64,000 nt of DNA, taken from NCBI RefSeq assembly GCF_902706295.1, contig NZ_CACSJJ010000003.1, positions 1 through 64,000 of the forward strand, in the 5' to 3' direction. The notes beneath the pieces were generated by a model. That model was not told where the DNA came from and did not search any database. It saw nothing but the letters and a program-made list of their open reading frames with translations. Origin of the DNA: Arthrobacter sp. 18067 (lineage in GTDB: Bacteria; Actinomycetota; Actinomycetes; Actinomycetales; Micrococcaceae). Both the position numbers and the translations under genes were made by a program. Below are positions 1 through 8,828 of the stretch, in pieces; within the stretch, counting starts at the first letter, position 1; each line of letters starts with the position of its first letter.

Positions 1-237
1 ACACCAAATCCACCCCAACACCACCCCAAAACCCCGCAAACACACGGAAAACACGCCCAAAAAGGCATCAACCACCCCAAAACGCGCCAAGTGAAGCCCA
101 TCACACCTGCGAACCCCGGCCAACGCCCCCAAATCCAAGCCCAACCCCAAACGCCAACCACCGCCGTCGAGCCCTCAACCGAACTATGCAGCCGACACTC
201 AACCCTTAAAAGCAACAACGCTCCCCCAGCAAAGTGA
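1..237 (+). other. C/A-rich, G/T-poor stretch, possible 3' tail of a truncated gene
   Basis: The plus strand here is strikingly rich in C and A. As a result all three forward frames stay open for a long way: frame 1 runs from the window edge to a TGA at 235-237, frame 2 stops at 92-94, and frame 3 stops near 210. Each would encode a Pro/Thr/Asn/Lys-rich tail. It may be the disordered C-terminus of a gene entering from the left. I cannot choose the frame and recognise no family. Confidence 0.25.
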
Positions 238-329
238 GAGAGCGTTGTTCAAATCCAGCGGATAGGCGAGAGAGCGAGGCCCGAAAACGACGAAAAGATG
301 AGAGAGCGTCGGCAGGAGGAGGCGGGGGC
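234..329 (+). repeat. Three tandem units of a 32-nt repeat with GTGAGAGAGCG head
   Basis: Near-identical 11-mers start at 234 (GTGAGAGAGCG), 266 (GCGAGAGAGCG) and 298 (ATGAGAGAGCG), exactly 32 nt apart. The remaining 21 nt of each unit vary, but the first two units end in ATAG/AAAG. The same motif with the same spacing occurs near 44.1 and 44.4 kb. It is not a CRISPR: the conserved part is too short and no cas genes are nearby. Confidence 0.6.
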
Positions 330-346
330 TCCACCCAAACAGAAGG

Positions 347-1834
347 TCAGTGACCCCCGTGGCCTCCGGCGCCTTCGGTCTTGCGCATCATGGCGCCAAG
401 GACTACCGCAGCAACGGCAATGACAGTCGCGGCCAGAAATGCTGCCTGCATGCCGGCCACCAGGCCGGACGAAGCAGAGACTACTGCGTAGATGGACACG
501 AGCAGCGCGGTGCCGGCTGCGCCTGAAACCTGCTGCGCGGTGCTGATGATCGCCGATCCATGGGAGTAGAGGTGCGGCGGCAGCGGGTTCAGGCCCGTTG
601 TGAAGGCGGGGGTAAACAGCAGTGCCAGTCCGAGGCTCAGAGTGACGTGAAGTGCAATTACCCAGCCGAGCGCGCTGCCCTCGTCAAGCCGGGAGAACTG
701 CCAGAGGGTCAGGACCATCAGCACCGAGCCGGACACGGTCAGCGGCAAGGGACCCACCTTGTCGAAGATCCTGCCGATAACCGGACCCAACAGACCCATG
801 GCCAAGCCACCGGGCAGCAACGCCAATCCGGTCTCCAAAGGCTCCAGGTGCAATGTGTTCTGCAGGTACAGCGGCAGCAGGATCACGCCGCCGAACAAAG
901 CCATCATGGCGACGACCATCAGCAGCGTGGAGACCGTGAACATTCGGAACTTGAAGGCGCGCAGGTCCAGCAGCGGGGAGTCGGACTTCTGGAGCTTGAG
1001 CTGCCGGAAGACAAACAGGGCCAGGCAAAGGACCCCAACAATCAGGGCGATGACCGGAACAACTCCGGCGTCGGCCCCACCGATCTGGCTCAGGCCGTAA
1101 ACCAAGCCACCGAAGGCCGGCACGGTGAGGATCACGGATGCGACGTCAAGGGTGGTCTTCTCGCGCTCCCCCACGTTGGTCAGGTACTTCGCACCAATCG
1201 CGAAGGCCGCCAAGGCTACCGGGAGGACGAACACGAACATGAAGCGCCATGAGAAGTTGTCCAGGATGATGCCGGAAACGGTGGGTCCCATGGCAGGTGC
1301 AACGGAAATTGCAATGCTGACGTTGCCCATGACGGCACCGCGCTTGGACATCGGCACCAACGTGAGGATGGTGGTCATCAGCAGTGGCAGCATGATGGCC
1401 GTACCACCAGCTTGGACGATGCGTGCCAGCAGCAGCACCAGGAACCCTGGCGCCAGTGCGGCCAGCAACGTTCCTCCGCTGAAAAGTCCCATGGCAAGCA
1501 TGAATGCCCCGCGCGTGCTCATCCTCTGCAGGATGAAACCGGTGGTGGGGATGACGACGGCCATGGTCAGCATGAATCCGGTGGCCAACCACTGAACAGT
1601 GGAAGCACTCACCTGAAGATCCGTCATGAGGCGCTGCAGGGCGACGTTCATGATGGTCTCGTTAAGGATCACCACGAACGTAGCCACCAGCAACGTGACA
1701 ATGACAGTCACGGATTCGCGTGACATTTTCCCCGACACCGGCGCCTGCGAGTGCGCTGTCTCTACGGAGGTAACGGCACCGGAAGCGCCGGATTCGGGCT
1801 TGCCGTTGGCGTCGGACGTGACGTCGGTAGACAT
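347..1834 (-). CDS. DHA2-family (EmrB/QacA-like) MFS drug exporter
   Basis: A 495-residue polytopic membrane protein, probably a 14-helix proton-coupled efflux pump. After a disordered Ser/Thr/Ala-rich tail of about 40 residues, the first helix carries the LNETIMNVAL motif (the family's D1 motif). Helix 5 carries the antiporter motif with APAMGPTVSG followed by WRFMF. The C-terminus is Gly/His-rich (GGHGGH). I chose the ATG at 1834, preceded by GGGGAA, over an upstream in-frame ATG at 1912 that would add a non-homologous Arg-rich tail. The substrate cannot be read from sequence. The gene stands alone, separated from panC by about 100 nt. Confidence 0.85.
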   Translation of the reverse strand: MSTDVTSDANGKPESGASGAVTSVETAHSQAPVSGKMSRESVTVIVTLLVATFVVILNETIMNVALQRLMTDLQVSASTVQWLATGFMLTMAVVIPTTGFILQRMSTRGAFMLAMGLFSGGTLLAALAPGFLVLLLARIVQAGGTAIMLPLLMTTILTLVPMSKRGAVMGNVSIAISVAPAMGPTVSGIILDNFSWRFMFVFVLPVALAAFAIGAKYLTNVGEREKTTLDVASVILTVPAFGGLVYGLSQIGGADAGVVPVIALIVGVLCLALFVFRQLKLQKSDSPLLDLRAFKFRMFTVSTLLMVVAMMALFGGVILLPLYLQNTLHLEPLETGLALLPGGLAMGLLGPVIGRIFDKVGPLPLTVSGSVLMVLTLWQFSRLDEGSALGWVIALHVTLSLGLALLFTPAFTTGLNPLPPHLYSHGSAIISTAQQVSGAAGTALLVSIYAVVSASSGLVAGMQAAFLAATVIAVAAVVLGAMMRKTEGAGGHGGH

Positions 1835-1883
1835 GAGGGTTCCCCAAGGTTTGGTTTTGGTGTCCGGCGATCGATGCCGGTGA

Positions 1884-1898
1884 AGACTAGAACAGTCT
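1884..1898. promoter_or_regulatory. Operator-like palindrome upstream of the MFS exporter
   Basis: AGACT and AGTCT form a 5-bp inverted repeat separated by 5 nt, about 50 nt upstream of the exporter start. Exporters of this family are often controlled by MarR or TetR repressors, but no such regulator is adjacent, so this is only a candidate. Confidence 0.25.
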
Positions 1899-1939
1899 AA
1901 GCGCCTATCCAATTCCCGTCAGCAGGAAAATTCCAAACG

Positions 1940-2842
1940 TTAGGAGAACAACGGAACGTTGTCGATGAGGCGCACGGGACCCACCTTGGCTGCGATGATC
2001 GCCAGGCCTTCGCCGCGGAACGGCGTCTCCTTGCAGTTTTCTGCGAGAGGCTCCAGGGTGAGGGGATCCACGACGTCGAAATAGTCCAGTTCCACCAGCG
2101 GCTGGGATTCGACCAGCGCGACGGCGGAATCAAGGTCGAGCGGTTCGTTCGCGTTTGCACGGTCCTCAAGAAGGCGCAAAGCCCGCGACAGCACCAACGC
2201 GGCTTCGCGCTCCCCATCTGAAAGGAACCGGTTGCGGCTCGAGAGCGCCAAGCCGTCCTCACTGCGAACGATGGGCACGGGAACAATCTCCACGGGGAAG
2301 TTCAGGTCCGCGACCATCCGCTTCACCAAGGCCAACTGCTGCGCATCCTTCTGGCCAAAGTAGGCCCGGTAGGCCGCCGTCGTGCCGTCCGCTGCAGCAC
2401 CTCCGGGGAGTCCGTAGTGCAGCAGCTTGGCCACTACGGTGAGGGCGCCGTCGAAGTGCCCAGGACGCGAGGCGCCTTCCCACTTCTCCCCCAGCGGGCC
2501 GGATGTCACCCGCACCAAGGGCTGGCCGCCGGGATATACCTCTTCCACGGACGGGGCGAAGACCAAGTCAACACCTTCGGCATCAAGCAAGGCCATGTCC
2601 GCGTCGAGTGTTCGCGGGTAGCGGTCGAGGTCCACGGCTTCGCCGAACTGCAGCGGGTTCACGAAGATGGTGGCCACAACGACGTCGTTCTCCGCCACAG
2701 CGGTGCGCGCCAACGCAGCGTGGCCCGAGTGCAAAGCACCCATCGTGGGCACCAGCCCCTGTGAGTTTCCGCCCTTGGCAGCGAGGAGTCGGGCACTCTC
2801 GGCGCGCAGTTCCGCCGTAGTGGTCACGAGTTTGATGGCCAT
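1940..2842 (-). CDS. panC: Pantothenate synthetase
   Basis: This cytosolic enzyme condenses pantoate with beta-alanine using ATP to make pantothenate, the CoA precursor. The 300-residue length is normal for the family. The nucleotidyl-transfer motif [10 protein letters not shown] lies near residues 32-41, FVNPLQF near 62, and the SSRN signature is present in the C-terminal half. The start has GGAAGGAAAC upstream. It follows the DUF2520 gene by 5 nt and ends the long minus-strand operon that includes the folate genes. No panB or panD is in the window. Confidence 0.95.
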   Translation of the reverse strand: MAIKLVTTTAELRAESARLLAAKGGNSQGLVPTMGALHSGHAALARTAVAENDVVVATIFVNPLQFGEAVDLDRYPRTLDADMALLDAEGVDLVFAPSVEEVYPGGQPLVRVTSGPLGEKWEGASRPGHFDGALTVVAKLLHYGLPGGAAADGTTAAYRAYFGQKDAQQLALVKRMVADLNFPVEIVPVPIVRSEDGLALSSRNRFLSDGEREAALVLSRALRLLEDRANANEPLDLDSAVALVESQPLVELDYFDVVDPLTLEPLAENCKETPFRGEGLAIIAAKVGPVRLIDNVPLFS

Positions 2843-2847
2843 GCTGT

Positions 2848-3756
2848 TCAGTTTCCTTCCGGCGCCTTGGGTTCGGCGCCCAAAGCCTCGTCAATCTCAT
2901 TCAGTTGTTCCGGGCGCAGCAGTCCGCGGTTCACTGCCCGGCGGGCGGTAGCCTGCGCCATAGCCTGGTAGGCCGCGAGGACGTCGCCGCCTGCACCGCC
3001 GTCGTATTCCTTCAGCGCTTGCGCGTGCGCCGAAACGGTACCCACATCCCCGCGCGCAACGGGACCAGTCAGCGCCGCCTCGCCGGAGGCGAGGGCGTTT
3101 TCAAGCGTCGCGCGAAGCAGCGGACCGAGCATGGACTCCGGGGCTTCGACGCCGATCTCCCGCAGCATCTGCGACGCCTGCGCCACCAAGGTCACCATGT
3201 GGTTCGAGCTGTGCGCGAGGGACGCGTGATAAAGCGTGCGGTCGGCTTCGGCAATAGCCACCGGTTCGGCACCCATCTCCACAACCAACGCTTGGGCGAT
3301 CGGCAGCATGGCCGCATCCGCGGTGACACCGAAGGTGCAGTCCATGAGCCGGGTCAGGTCCAGGCTCATGCCGGTGAAAGTCATGGCCGGGTGCAGTGCC
3401 AGCGGGATCGCCCCGGCCGCGCGGACCGGATTGAGGATTCCGACGCCGAACCGTCCTGACGTATGCGCCACCAATTGGCCGGGCTGCCAGGCGCCCAGCT
3501 TGGCCAGTCCCGCCACGAGCTCGCCAAGAGCGTCGTCAGGAACTGCCAAGAGCACCAGTTCCGACCGCTCCACGATGTCCTGGATTTCAAGGATGGGAAC
3601 ACCAGGCAGCAGGGTCTCGGCCCGCTCGCGGCTCGCCTCGGACACGGCAGAAACCCCGACGACGGCGTGCTCGGCCGCGCGCAATGCGGCACCCAGCACG
3701 GCACCCACCTTGCCGGCGCCGATGATCCCGACTCCGAGTCGTCCTGGCCTAGCCAT
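2848..3756 (-). CDS. Rossmann-like/DUF2520 oxidoreductase, possible PanG-type ketopantoate reductase
   Basis: A 302-residue protein. It has an N-terminal NAD(P)-binding Rossmann fold ([10 protein letters not shown] near residues 13-22) and a helical C-terminal DUF2520 domain starting around residue 130 after HPAMTF. Its start overlaps the preceding PH-domain gene by 8 nt, and panC follows within 5 nt. From memory, DUF2520 proteins next to panC are conserved in actinobacteria and some distant relatives (PanG) reduce ketopantoate. That function is an inference from neighbourhood here, because no panE is visible to compare. The fold assignment is firm and the substrate is not. Confidence 0.75.
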   Translation of the reverse strand: MARPGRLGVGIIGAGKVGAVLGAALRAAEHAVVGVSAVSEASRERAETLLPGVPILEIQDIVERSELVLLAVPDDALGELVAGLAKLGAWQPGQLVAHTSGRFGVGILNPVRAAGAIPLALHPAMTFTGMSLDLTRLMDCTFGVTADAAMLPIAQALVVEMGAEPVAIAEADRTLYHASLAHSSNHMVTLVAQASQMLREIGVEAPESMLGPLLRATLENALASGEAALTGPVARGDVGTVSAHAQALKEYDGGAGGDVLAAYQAMAQATARRAVNRGLLRPEQLNEIDEALGAEPKAPEGN

Positions 3757-5350
3757 CGTGGCGGTCCTCCTGTTGCGGTGAAGTTTGGGGTTGTTCCGGC
3801 CGTTCCAGCGGGGCCGGTTCTTCCGGCAGGGACCCGTCTTTGGGCCTGGCCGCGGCCGCGACTTCCGGCGCCTGCGGGGCTACCTGTGCCAGCCATTGCT
3901 CGCTGGTCTGCCGCTTCCTTGCCTCCCGGGCACGGGCTGCCTGCTGGTCGAAGAGCTCCACTGCCTGCTCCACTCCCGCCTGGAACACCCGGGGCGAAAC
4001 CGGTCCGGCCGTGGTGTGAAGGACCAGATCAGCCACGCCGAAACGCCGGGCCAACGGGCCCTGATGGAGTGCCATTGATTGCGTCCGCTGGTGTGGAACG
4101 AGGACCAGGGTATGCCACCACCGACCGGATCGGATCAGCAAAGCAGTGCGGGTGGCGAAGAATCCGTTGCGCCGCCGGCCAAGCGGCGCCAGAAGGCGTG
4201 CCCGGCGCGGGGTGGTGATGAAACCATCGTTCGGGGCGGATTCAGGCCCGGCCGGCGCCAACCCGTCCAGCCCCGCCGTGAATACCCGTTCCGGATCCTC
4301 AATTCCCGGATCGGGCAGCACCAATGACATCATCCGCATGACATCAGACTTCAATCCAACAGGGAGAAGCATGGTGCGGGCAGCACCCTCAGAGCTGGCA
4401 GAAACCCCGTAGCCTGCGACGTTGACGTGCATCCGGTACCAGCCGAAGATCCTCCAAATGGGCGGCTGGGTGACCATGAGCGCCTGGATACGTCCCGGCG
4501 GCACCGTCTGGGCCTGGGTATCCAGGAGGCCATAGCGAAGGCGGATGCCATCCGGAGAGATTGCAGCGGTGAAGTTGTAGCCCTTGTTGAACGAACTCCA
4601 ATAAGCGGCACCTATACCCAGGATGCCGGGAATCAGGGCCAGGAAGATGGCATTGTTTTCGAAGATGACCGAGGTGGCGATGACTACTGCAGCACCGATC
4701 AGAATTCCGATGGTTTGCTCGCTCAGCAGCAGCGAACCGATGAGCCGCGCCGGAGGCACGGACAGCACCACATGCTCGGGAGCCTCGGGAATTTCTTCCG
4801 TCGTCCCGGACTCGATGACCACGCCGGCAGCCCGCGCCAGGATGGTGGCCCGCAACTGCTTGGCTTGGTCGAGCGGGAGGTAAGCCAACCGCACTGCCGA
4901 CTCGCCGGCGTCGGCCACTTCAAACTTGAGTTCAGCAAGCCCGAAAATCCGGGCCAAAAGCGGCTGCACAATGTCGATGGCCTGAACGCGGTCCAAGCGT
5001 GCCTGCCGTTGCTGCTTGAACAGGAAGCCGGTGTTGACCCGGACATACCCCCCAGCAACCTGGTAGCGAGTGAAGTACCAGCTGAGGATGAACCCGCCAA
5101 CCGTCAGCAGCAGCACCACGGCGCCGCCGGCCAAAAGCCACGGCACCCGGCCGTTAAGGTTGGGGTCCAGGAAATCCCTGCCCTGCAGCATCCGCTCGAA
5201 GGCGTCGCGGCCAAAGAAGAATCCGACGGCGGCAAGCGCCACCCAGCCGCGAACGAACGGTGACGCTGGATGGACACGCTTCCAGTCGTTTTCGACCGTT
5301 GCTTCGGGTTTGTCCGGGAGGCTCACGGCCGCACTGTCCGCCGGGCTCAC
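3749..5350 (-). CDS. PH domain-containing membrane protein (bPH2/YdbT-like), large subunit
   Basis: A 533-residue membrane protein with repeated bacterial PH (bPH2) domains between hydrophobic segments. Helices lie near residues 40-55 (GWVALAAVGFFFGR), 75-100 and around 210-260. A charged, Gln/Ala/Pro-rich cytoplasmic tail follows the last PH repeat. I chose the GTG at 5350, whose codon overlaps the stop of the small PH gene (GTGA); this gives translational coupling and avoids an implausible upstream extension to 5476. Pairs of small and large bPH2 proteins resemble Bacillus YdbS/YdbT, which have been linked to antimicrobial and sublancin tolerance. The role here is not known. Confidence 0.8.
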   Translation of the reverse strand: MSPADSAAVSLPDKPEATVENDWKRVHPASPFVRGWVALAAVGFFFGRDAFERMLQGRDFLDPNLNGRVPWLLAGGAVVLLLTVGGFILSWYFTRYQVAGGYVRVNTGFLFKQQRQARLDRVQAIDIVQPLLARIFGLAELKFEVADAGESAVRLAYLPLDQAKQLRATILARAAGVVIESGTTEEIPEAPEHVVLSVPPARLIGSLLLSEQTIGILIGAAVVIATSVIFENNAIFLALIPGILGIGAAYWSSFNKGYNFTAAISPDGIRLRYGLLDTQAQTVPPGRIQALMVTQPPIWRIFGWYRMHVNVAGYGVSASSEGAARTMLLPVGLKSDVMRMMSLVLPDPGIEDPERVFTAGLDGLAPAGPESAPNDGFITTPRRARLLAPLGRRRNGFFATRTALLIRSGRWWHTLVLVPHQRTQSMALHQGPLARRFGVADLVLHTTAGPVSPRVFQAGVEQAVELFDQQAARAREARKRQTSEQWLAQVAPQAPEVAAAARPKDGSLPEEPAPLERPEQPQTSPQQEDRHDG

Positions 5351-5859
5351 AGCCCGGCCAGCCTGGCTTCTCCACGGGCCGAAAGCTGTTCGCGCAACCG
5401 TGCGCCTTCCTCGGCGGGGAGTCCAGGCAGGTGCGCGTTGGTTCCGGCGGACGCCGTGTGCAGCTTCAAGGTGCAAAGTCCCAGTCCACGCTCAACGGGC
5501 CCAACAGCAACGTCCACGTACTGCATGCGGCCGTACGGAACCACCATGGTGCGCTGGAAGAAGATGCCGCGGCGGATGAGGAGGTCGTCGTTGCGTTCCG
5601 CGTATCCGATGGCGCGTACCTGCCGCGGGATCAGCACCAGCCGCCACAACGCCAGCACCAGCATCACGGCGGGAACTGTGATGGCAAGCCACAACGGCGG
5701 CCAACGCCACCAGCCCAGAAGCACGAAAATGAGCGGCAAACTGAGAACCGCCAGCATCAAGACGTTGCCGATTGCCCACTCCACCAAGCGAACCGTGACG
5801 TACTTCGGGGAAACCCGCAGCCACTGAACGCCGGGAGGATCAATCGCCTCGGTACGCAT
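5347..5859 (-). CDS. PH domain-containing membrane protein (bPH2/YdbS-like), small subunit
   Basis: About 170 residues with two adjacent transmembrane helices near residues 25-70 (NVLMLAVLSLPLIFVLLGWW, then LWLAITVPAVMLVLALW). One bPH2 domain follows, containing RNDDLLIRRGIFFQRTMVVPYGRMQYVDV, the usual signature of the fold. The ATG at 5859 has GGTGAAGG six bases upstream and overlaps the end of the DUF3180 gene by 20 nt. It is coupled to the large PH protein by a GTGA overlap, so the two probably form one complex. Confidence 0.8.
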   Translation of the reverse strand: MRTEAIDPPGVQWLRVSPKYVTVRLVEWAIGNVLMLAVLSLPLIFVLLGWWRWPPLWLAITVPAVMLVLALWRLVLIPRQVRAIGYAERNDDLLIRRGIFFQRTMVVPYGRMQYVDVAVGPVERGLGLCTLKLHTASAGTNAHLPGLPAEEGARLREQLSARGEARLAGL

Positions 5860-6361
5860 ATTCGCCTTCACCTTTAGTTTCGCCACGGCGGGTTTCCGGT
5901 CCGGCGGTGCCACCTTCAAGATCTTCGGGAGGGATCCGGCAGAAGCGTTCCACCACGAGCCCGACGACCACCATCACCACGCCACCGCCGCCCATCAGCA
6001 CGGCATTCCACAGGATTCCTTCGCCACCGCGCAAACCCCCGATCCGGAGAAGATCCACCGCGATCCCCGCATGCCAGCCGAGGAGCAGCGTCCCCGCATA
6101 GGCGCAGGCCTGGGCCAGGATCAGTGTCCTGGCTGCCAGAATCGGGTTGAGCATGTTCTTCTTCTTGCCGTTGCGCCAGCGCAGGACACGGACGCCCATA
6201 ATGAGCGTCAGCCCGACGATGACGCCCATGGTCACCAGTGCAGACACCGGCAGAACAGGCGTGGGCATGCTGAAGCGGTTGGTGGTGGCAGTGGCCAACC
6301 ACCCGATGACGGCAGCGATGACTGCGATGAGCACCAGAACCACGGGGCGCATTGCTTTCAT
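5840..6361 (-). CDS. DUF3180 family four-helix membrane protein
   Basis: A 173-residue integral membrane protein with about four helices: near residues 5-24, 38-60, 75-100 and 118-140. A short acidic cytoplasmic tail ends in YRGD. It matches the actinobacterial DUF3180 family, which is typically encoded just after folK as here (2-nt gap). No catalytic motif is visible. Its position between folate genes and PH-domain genes reflects a conserved gene order rather than a proven folate role. Confidence 0.75.
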   Translation of the reverse strand: MKAMRPVVLVLIAVIAAVIGWLATATTNRFSMPTPVLPVSALVTMGVIVGLTLIMGVRVLRWRNGKKKNMLNPILAARTLILAQACAYAGTLLLGWHAGIAVDLLRIGGLRGGEGILWNAVLMGGGGVVMVVVGLVVERFCRIPPEDLEGGTAGPETRRGETKGEGEYAYRGD

Positions 6362-6363
6362 GG

Positions 6364-6903
6364 CTACTCCACCGCTCCCGTCGCGGGCACTCCGGCGACG
6401 TCGCCATAGCCATCGAAACGCCGGATGTCCGGCATATCAGCGGCGACGGCAGCCAGATCGGCAACGCTCTGCCCGTTCAACTGCGCGTGGGGTTCCAGCA
6501 GGGACCACGGGTAAAGCACAAAAGCGCGCTCAGCAGCCCGGGGGTGCGGAATAGTGAGGATGGGGTCGTCACTGACGGTGTCGCCAAACACAATAATGTC
6601 AACGTCCAGCGTCCTCGGCCCCCAGCGCACCTCACGGGTGCGGTGGTGCTGCTGCTCAACCTCGTGGCAGTGCTTCAAGAGCTCCAACGGCGACAACGTG
6701 GTTTCGATGGCCATAATCATGTTCAGGAAGTCCGGCTGTCCTTCCGGACCGCCGACTGCCTTGGTCTGCACCACAGGAGAAACGCCCAGGAGCCGTACCT
6801 CGGGAGGGTCCACCAGGGCCGCCACAGCCGTGGAAAGGGTGTCGTTGCGTTCGCCCAGGTTGCTGCCAAGCGCCAGGATGGCCTTGGTATAGCCGGACGT
6901 CAT
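6364..6903 (-). CDS. folK: 2-amino-4-hydroxy-6-hydroxymethyldihydropteridine pyrophosphokinase
   Basis: Transfers pyrophosphate from ATP to 6-hydroxymethyl-dihydropterin in folate synthesis. In its 179 residues the N-terminal ALGSNLGER motif, the metal- and ATP-binding GPRTLDVDIIVFGD near the middle and the IPHPRAAERAFVLYPW signature are all intact. Its ATG overlaps the folB stop (ATGA), so translation is coupled. The order folE-folP-folB-folK makes a complete pterin branch in one operon. Confidence 0.95.
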   Translation of the reverse strand: MTSGYTKAILALGSNLGERNDTLSTAVAALVDPPEVRLLGVSPVVQTKAVGGPEGQPDFLNMIMAIETTLSPLELLKHCHEVEQQHHRTREVRWGPRTLDVDIIVFGDTVSDDPILTIPHPRAAERAFVLYPWSLLEPHAQLNGQSVADLAAVAADMPDIRRFDGYGDVAGVPATGAVE

Positions 6904-7259
6904 GATCGCTCCCGATGGACGCTGACCGTGACGTCGCCGAAGGGCACCTCGATGGGAGCCTTGGGCTTATGGATGGTGACATCGACGGCGGCCACGCTGT
7001 AGTTTGCCAGGATGCCCTCAGCAATCCTGACAGCCAAGGCCTCGATCAGGTTCAGGGGCTCACCCTCGATGTGCTTGGTGATCAGTTCAGCAACTTCGCC
7101 GTAATGGGCTGTGTACTGCAGGTCATCAGTCTCGGCAGCCTTGGTGAAGTCAGTGTGCAGCACGGCGTCCACAACAAAAGGCTGGCCGTCACGGCGCTCG
7201 AAATCGAACACTCCGTGATAACCGACGGCGGTGACGCCGGTCAGCGTGATCCTGTCCAC
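6900..7259 (-). CDS. folB: Dihydroneopterin aldolase
   Basis: Cleaves dihydroneopterin to hydroxymethyl-dihydropterin and glycolaldehyde. The 119-residue size is usual for this small octameric enzyme. GYHGVFDFER near residues 12-21 is the family signature, and the conserved KPKAPIEVPFGDVTVSVHRER end is present. It starts at GTG with AGGAAA five bases upstream, 11 nt after folP. Confidence 0.93.
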   Translation of the reverse strand: MDRITLTGVTAVGYHGVFDFERRDGQPFVVDAVLHTDFTKAAETDDLQYTAHYGEVAELITKHIEGEPLNLIEALAVRIAEGILANYSVAAVDVTIHKPKAPIEVPFGDVTVSVHRERS

Positions 7260-7270
7260 AGCGTTTCCTA

Positions 7271-8176
7271 TCAGCGGGCGATACGGGCGGCGACCTTGAC
7301 GGCGTCAAGGCTGGGGCCGACGTCGTGGACGCGGACAGCCCAGGCGCCCTTGGTGGCGCTCAGAGTGGTGATGGCTGCAGTAGCGGCATCGCGTTCCAAA
7401 GGCGCGGCCGACTTCCCGGACACAGTCAGGAGCGAGCCGAGGAACCGCTTGCGGGAAGCAGCCACCATCACCTTGTGGCCCAGCGTGAAAAGCCGGTCCA
7501 GGTTCTTGAGGATCTCCCAGTTCTGGTCCTCGTTCTTGGAGAACCCTACGCCGGGATCGATGATGATCTGCTCAGGGGCCACGCCCGCTGCGTAGAGCTT
7601 GTCGCGGACTCCACTGAGCTCAGCCACGACATCCTCGGTGACGTTGTTGTAGTCCGTGAGGCTGTCCATGGTCAGGGCGTCCCCGCGGCGGTGCGTGAGG
7701 ATGTACGGAACCTTGGTGCGGGCTACGAGCTCGGGCATGTCCGGCTCGATGGTCAGGCCGGACACATCATTGATGATGGCGGCTCCGGCCTCTACCGCTG
7801 CGGCGGCAGTGGACGTGTGCATCGTGTCGATGCTGACCAGCGCACCGGCTTTGACCAATGCCTGGATCACCGGAATGACCCGGCGCTGTTCTTCCTCGGG
7901 GGAAACCGGTTCTGCGCCTGAGCGCGTGGATTCGCCTCCGACGTCGATGATGTCCGCGCCGGCGTAGAACATACGCAGGCCAAGAGCGATGGCTGTGTCC
8001 GGCGTCCGGTGGGTGCCGCCGTCGCTGAAGGAATCCGGGGTGACGTTGAGGATTCCCATGACCAGCGTGCGGTCCGTTGGCAGGTCCTCGAACCTGGCCG
8101 CGGGCCGCGGCTTGCGGAGAACCGGCAGCGGGCTTGTGGCCGGGCCGGTTCCGGGTGCTGCAGCGAGGGAGTCCAT
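7271..8176 (-). CDS. folP: Dihydropteroate synthase
   Basis: Joins hydroxymethyl-dihydropterin pyrophosphate to p-aminobenzoate and is the sulfonamide target. The 301-residue TIM barrel keeps MGILNVTPDSFSDGG (about residue 41), DVGGESTRSGAEPV (about 77), IDPGVGFSKN and the SRKRFLG loop. The N-terminal 30 residues are a low-complexity Ala/Pro extension. It lies 6 nt after folE. Confidence 0.95.
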   Translation of the reverse strand: MDSLAAAPGTGPATSPLPVLRKPRPAARFEDLPTDRTLVMGILNVTPDSFSDGGTHRTPDTAIALGLRMFYAGADIIDVGGESTRSGAEPVSPEEEQRRVIPVIQALVKAGALVSIDTMHTSTAAAAVEAGAAIINDVSGLTIEPDMPELVARTKVPYILTHRRGDALTMDSLTDYNNVTEDVVAELSGVRDKLYAAGVAPEQIIIDPGVGFSKNEDQNWEILKNLDRLFTLGHKVMVAASRKRFLGSLLTVSGKSAAPLERDAATAAITTLSATKGAWAVRVHDVGPSLDAVKVAARIAR

Positions 8177-8182
8177 AAATGC

Positions 8183-8818
8183 TTACCTTCCGAGTATGAG
8201 GCTCATGGCCTCGGCGCGGGTGGCCGGGTCATGGAGTTGACCGCGCACCGCACTGGTGACGGTCTTCGCGCCGGGCTTGCGGATGCCACGCATGGACATA
8301 CACATGTGTTCGCATTCGACGACGACAATCGCACCACGCGGGTTGAGGTGCTTCACGAGCGCCTCCACGATCTGGGTAGTGAGGCGTTCCTGCACCTGGG
8401 GCCGCCGCGCATAGATGTCCACCAACCTGGCCAGCTTGCTGAGCCCGGTCACCTTGCCGTCATGTGACGGAATATAACCGACATGCGCGACGCCGTGGAA
8501 CGGAACCAAATGGTGTTCGCACGTTGAGTAGAAGGGGATGTCCTTCACAAGGACAAGCTCTTCATGATCGAGGTCAAACGTAGTGGACAGGACATCTGCC
8601 GGGTGCTGGTGGAGCCCGGCAAAAACTTCGGCGTAGGCCTTGGCCACGCGCTTGGGCGTGTCCAGGAGGCCGCCGCGGTCAGGGTCTTCACCAATGGCAA
8701 GAAGAATCTCGCGGACAGCCGCTTCAATTCGCGGGCGGTCTACTTTATGGCCGTGCTTGGAGCCCGCGGCGGAACCGTGGGCGGCGGCGAGGTCGTCGTC
8801 GTCGTCGAAATGAGTCAC
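8183..8818 (-). CDS. folE: GTP cyclohydrolase I
   Basis: Converts GTP to dihydroneopterin triphosphate, the first step of pterin synthesis. The 211-residue protein has the zinc-ligand motif [12 protein letters not shown], the [21 protein letters not shown] block and [11 protein letters not shown] with the third metal-binding cysteine. The short Asp/His-rich N-terminal tail is typical of actinobacteria. The start codon is GTG. It follows ftsH by 10 nt. Confidence 0.96.
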   Translation of the reverse strand: MTHFDDDDDLAAAHGSAAGSKHGHKVDRPRIEAAVREILLAIGEDPDRGGLLDTPKRVAKAYAEVFAGLHQHPADVLSTTFDLDHEELVLVKDIPFYSTCEHHLVPFHGVAHVGYIPSHDGKVTGLSKLARLVDIYARRPQVQERLTTQIVEALVKHLNPRGAIVVVECEHMCMSMRGIRKPGAKTVTSAVRGQLHDPATRAEAMSLILGR

Positions 8819-8828
8819 GGCAGATAGC

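Noticed and set aside
234..329. Regular repeats considered as a CRISPR array
   Set aside because: The conserved part is only about 11 nt, the period is 32 nt, the copies diverge and no cas genes are present.
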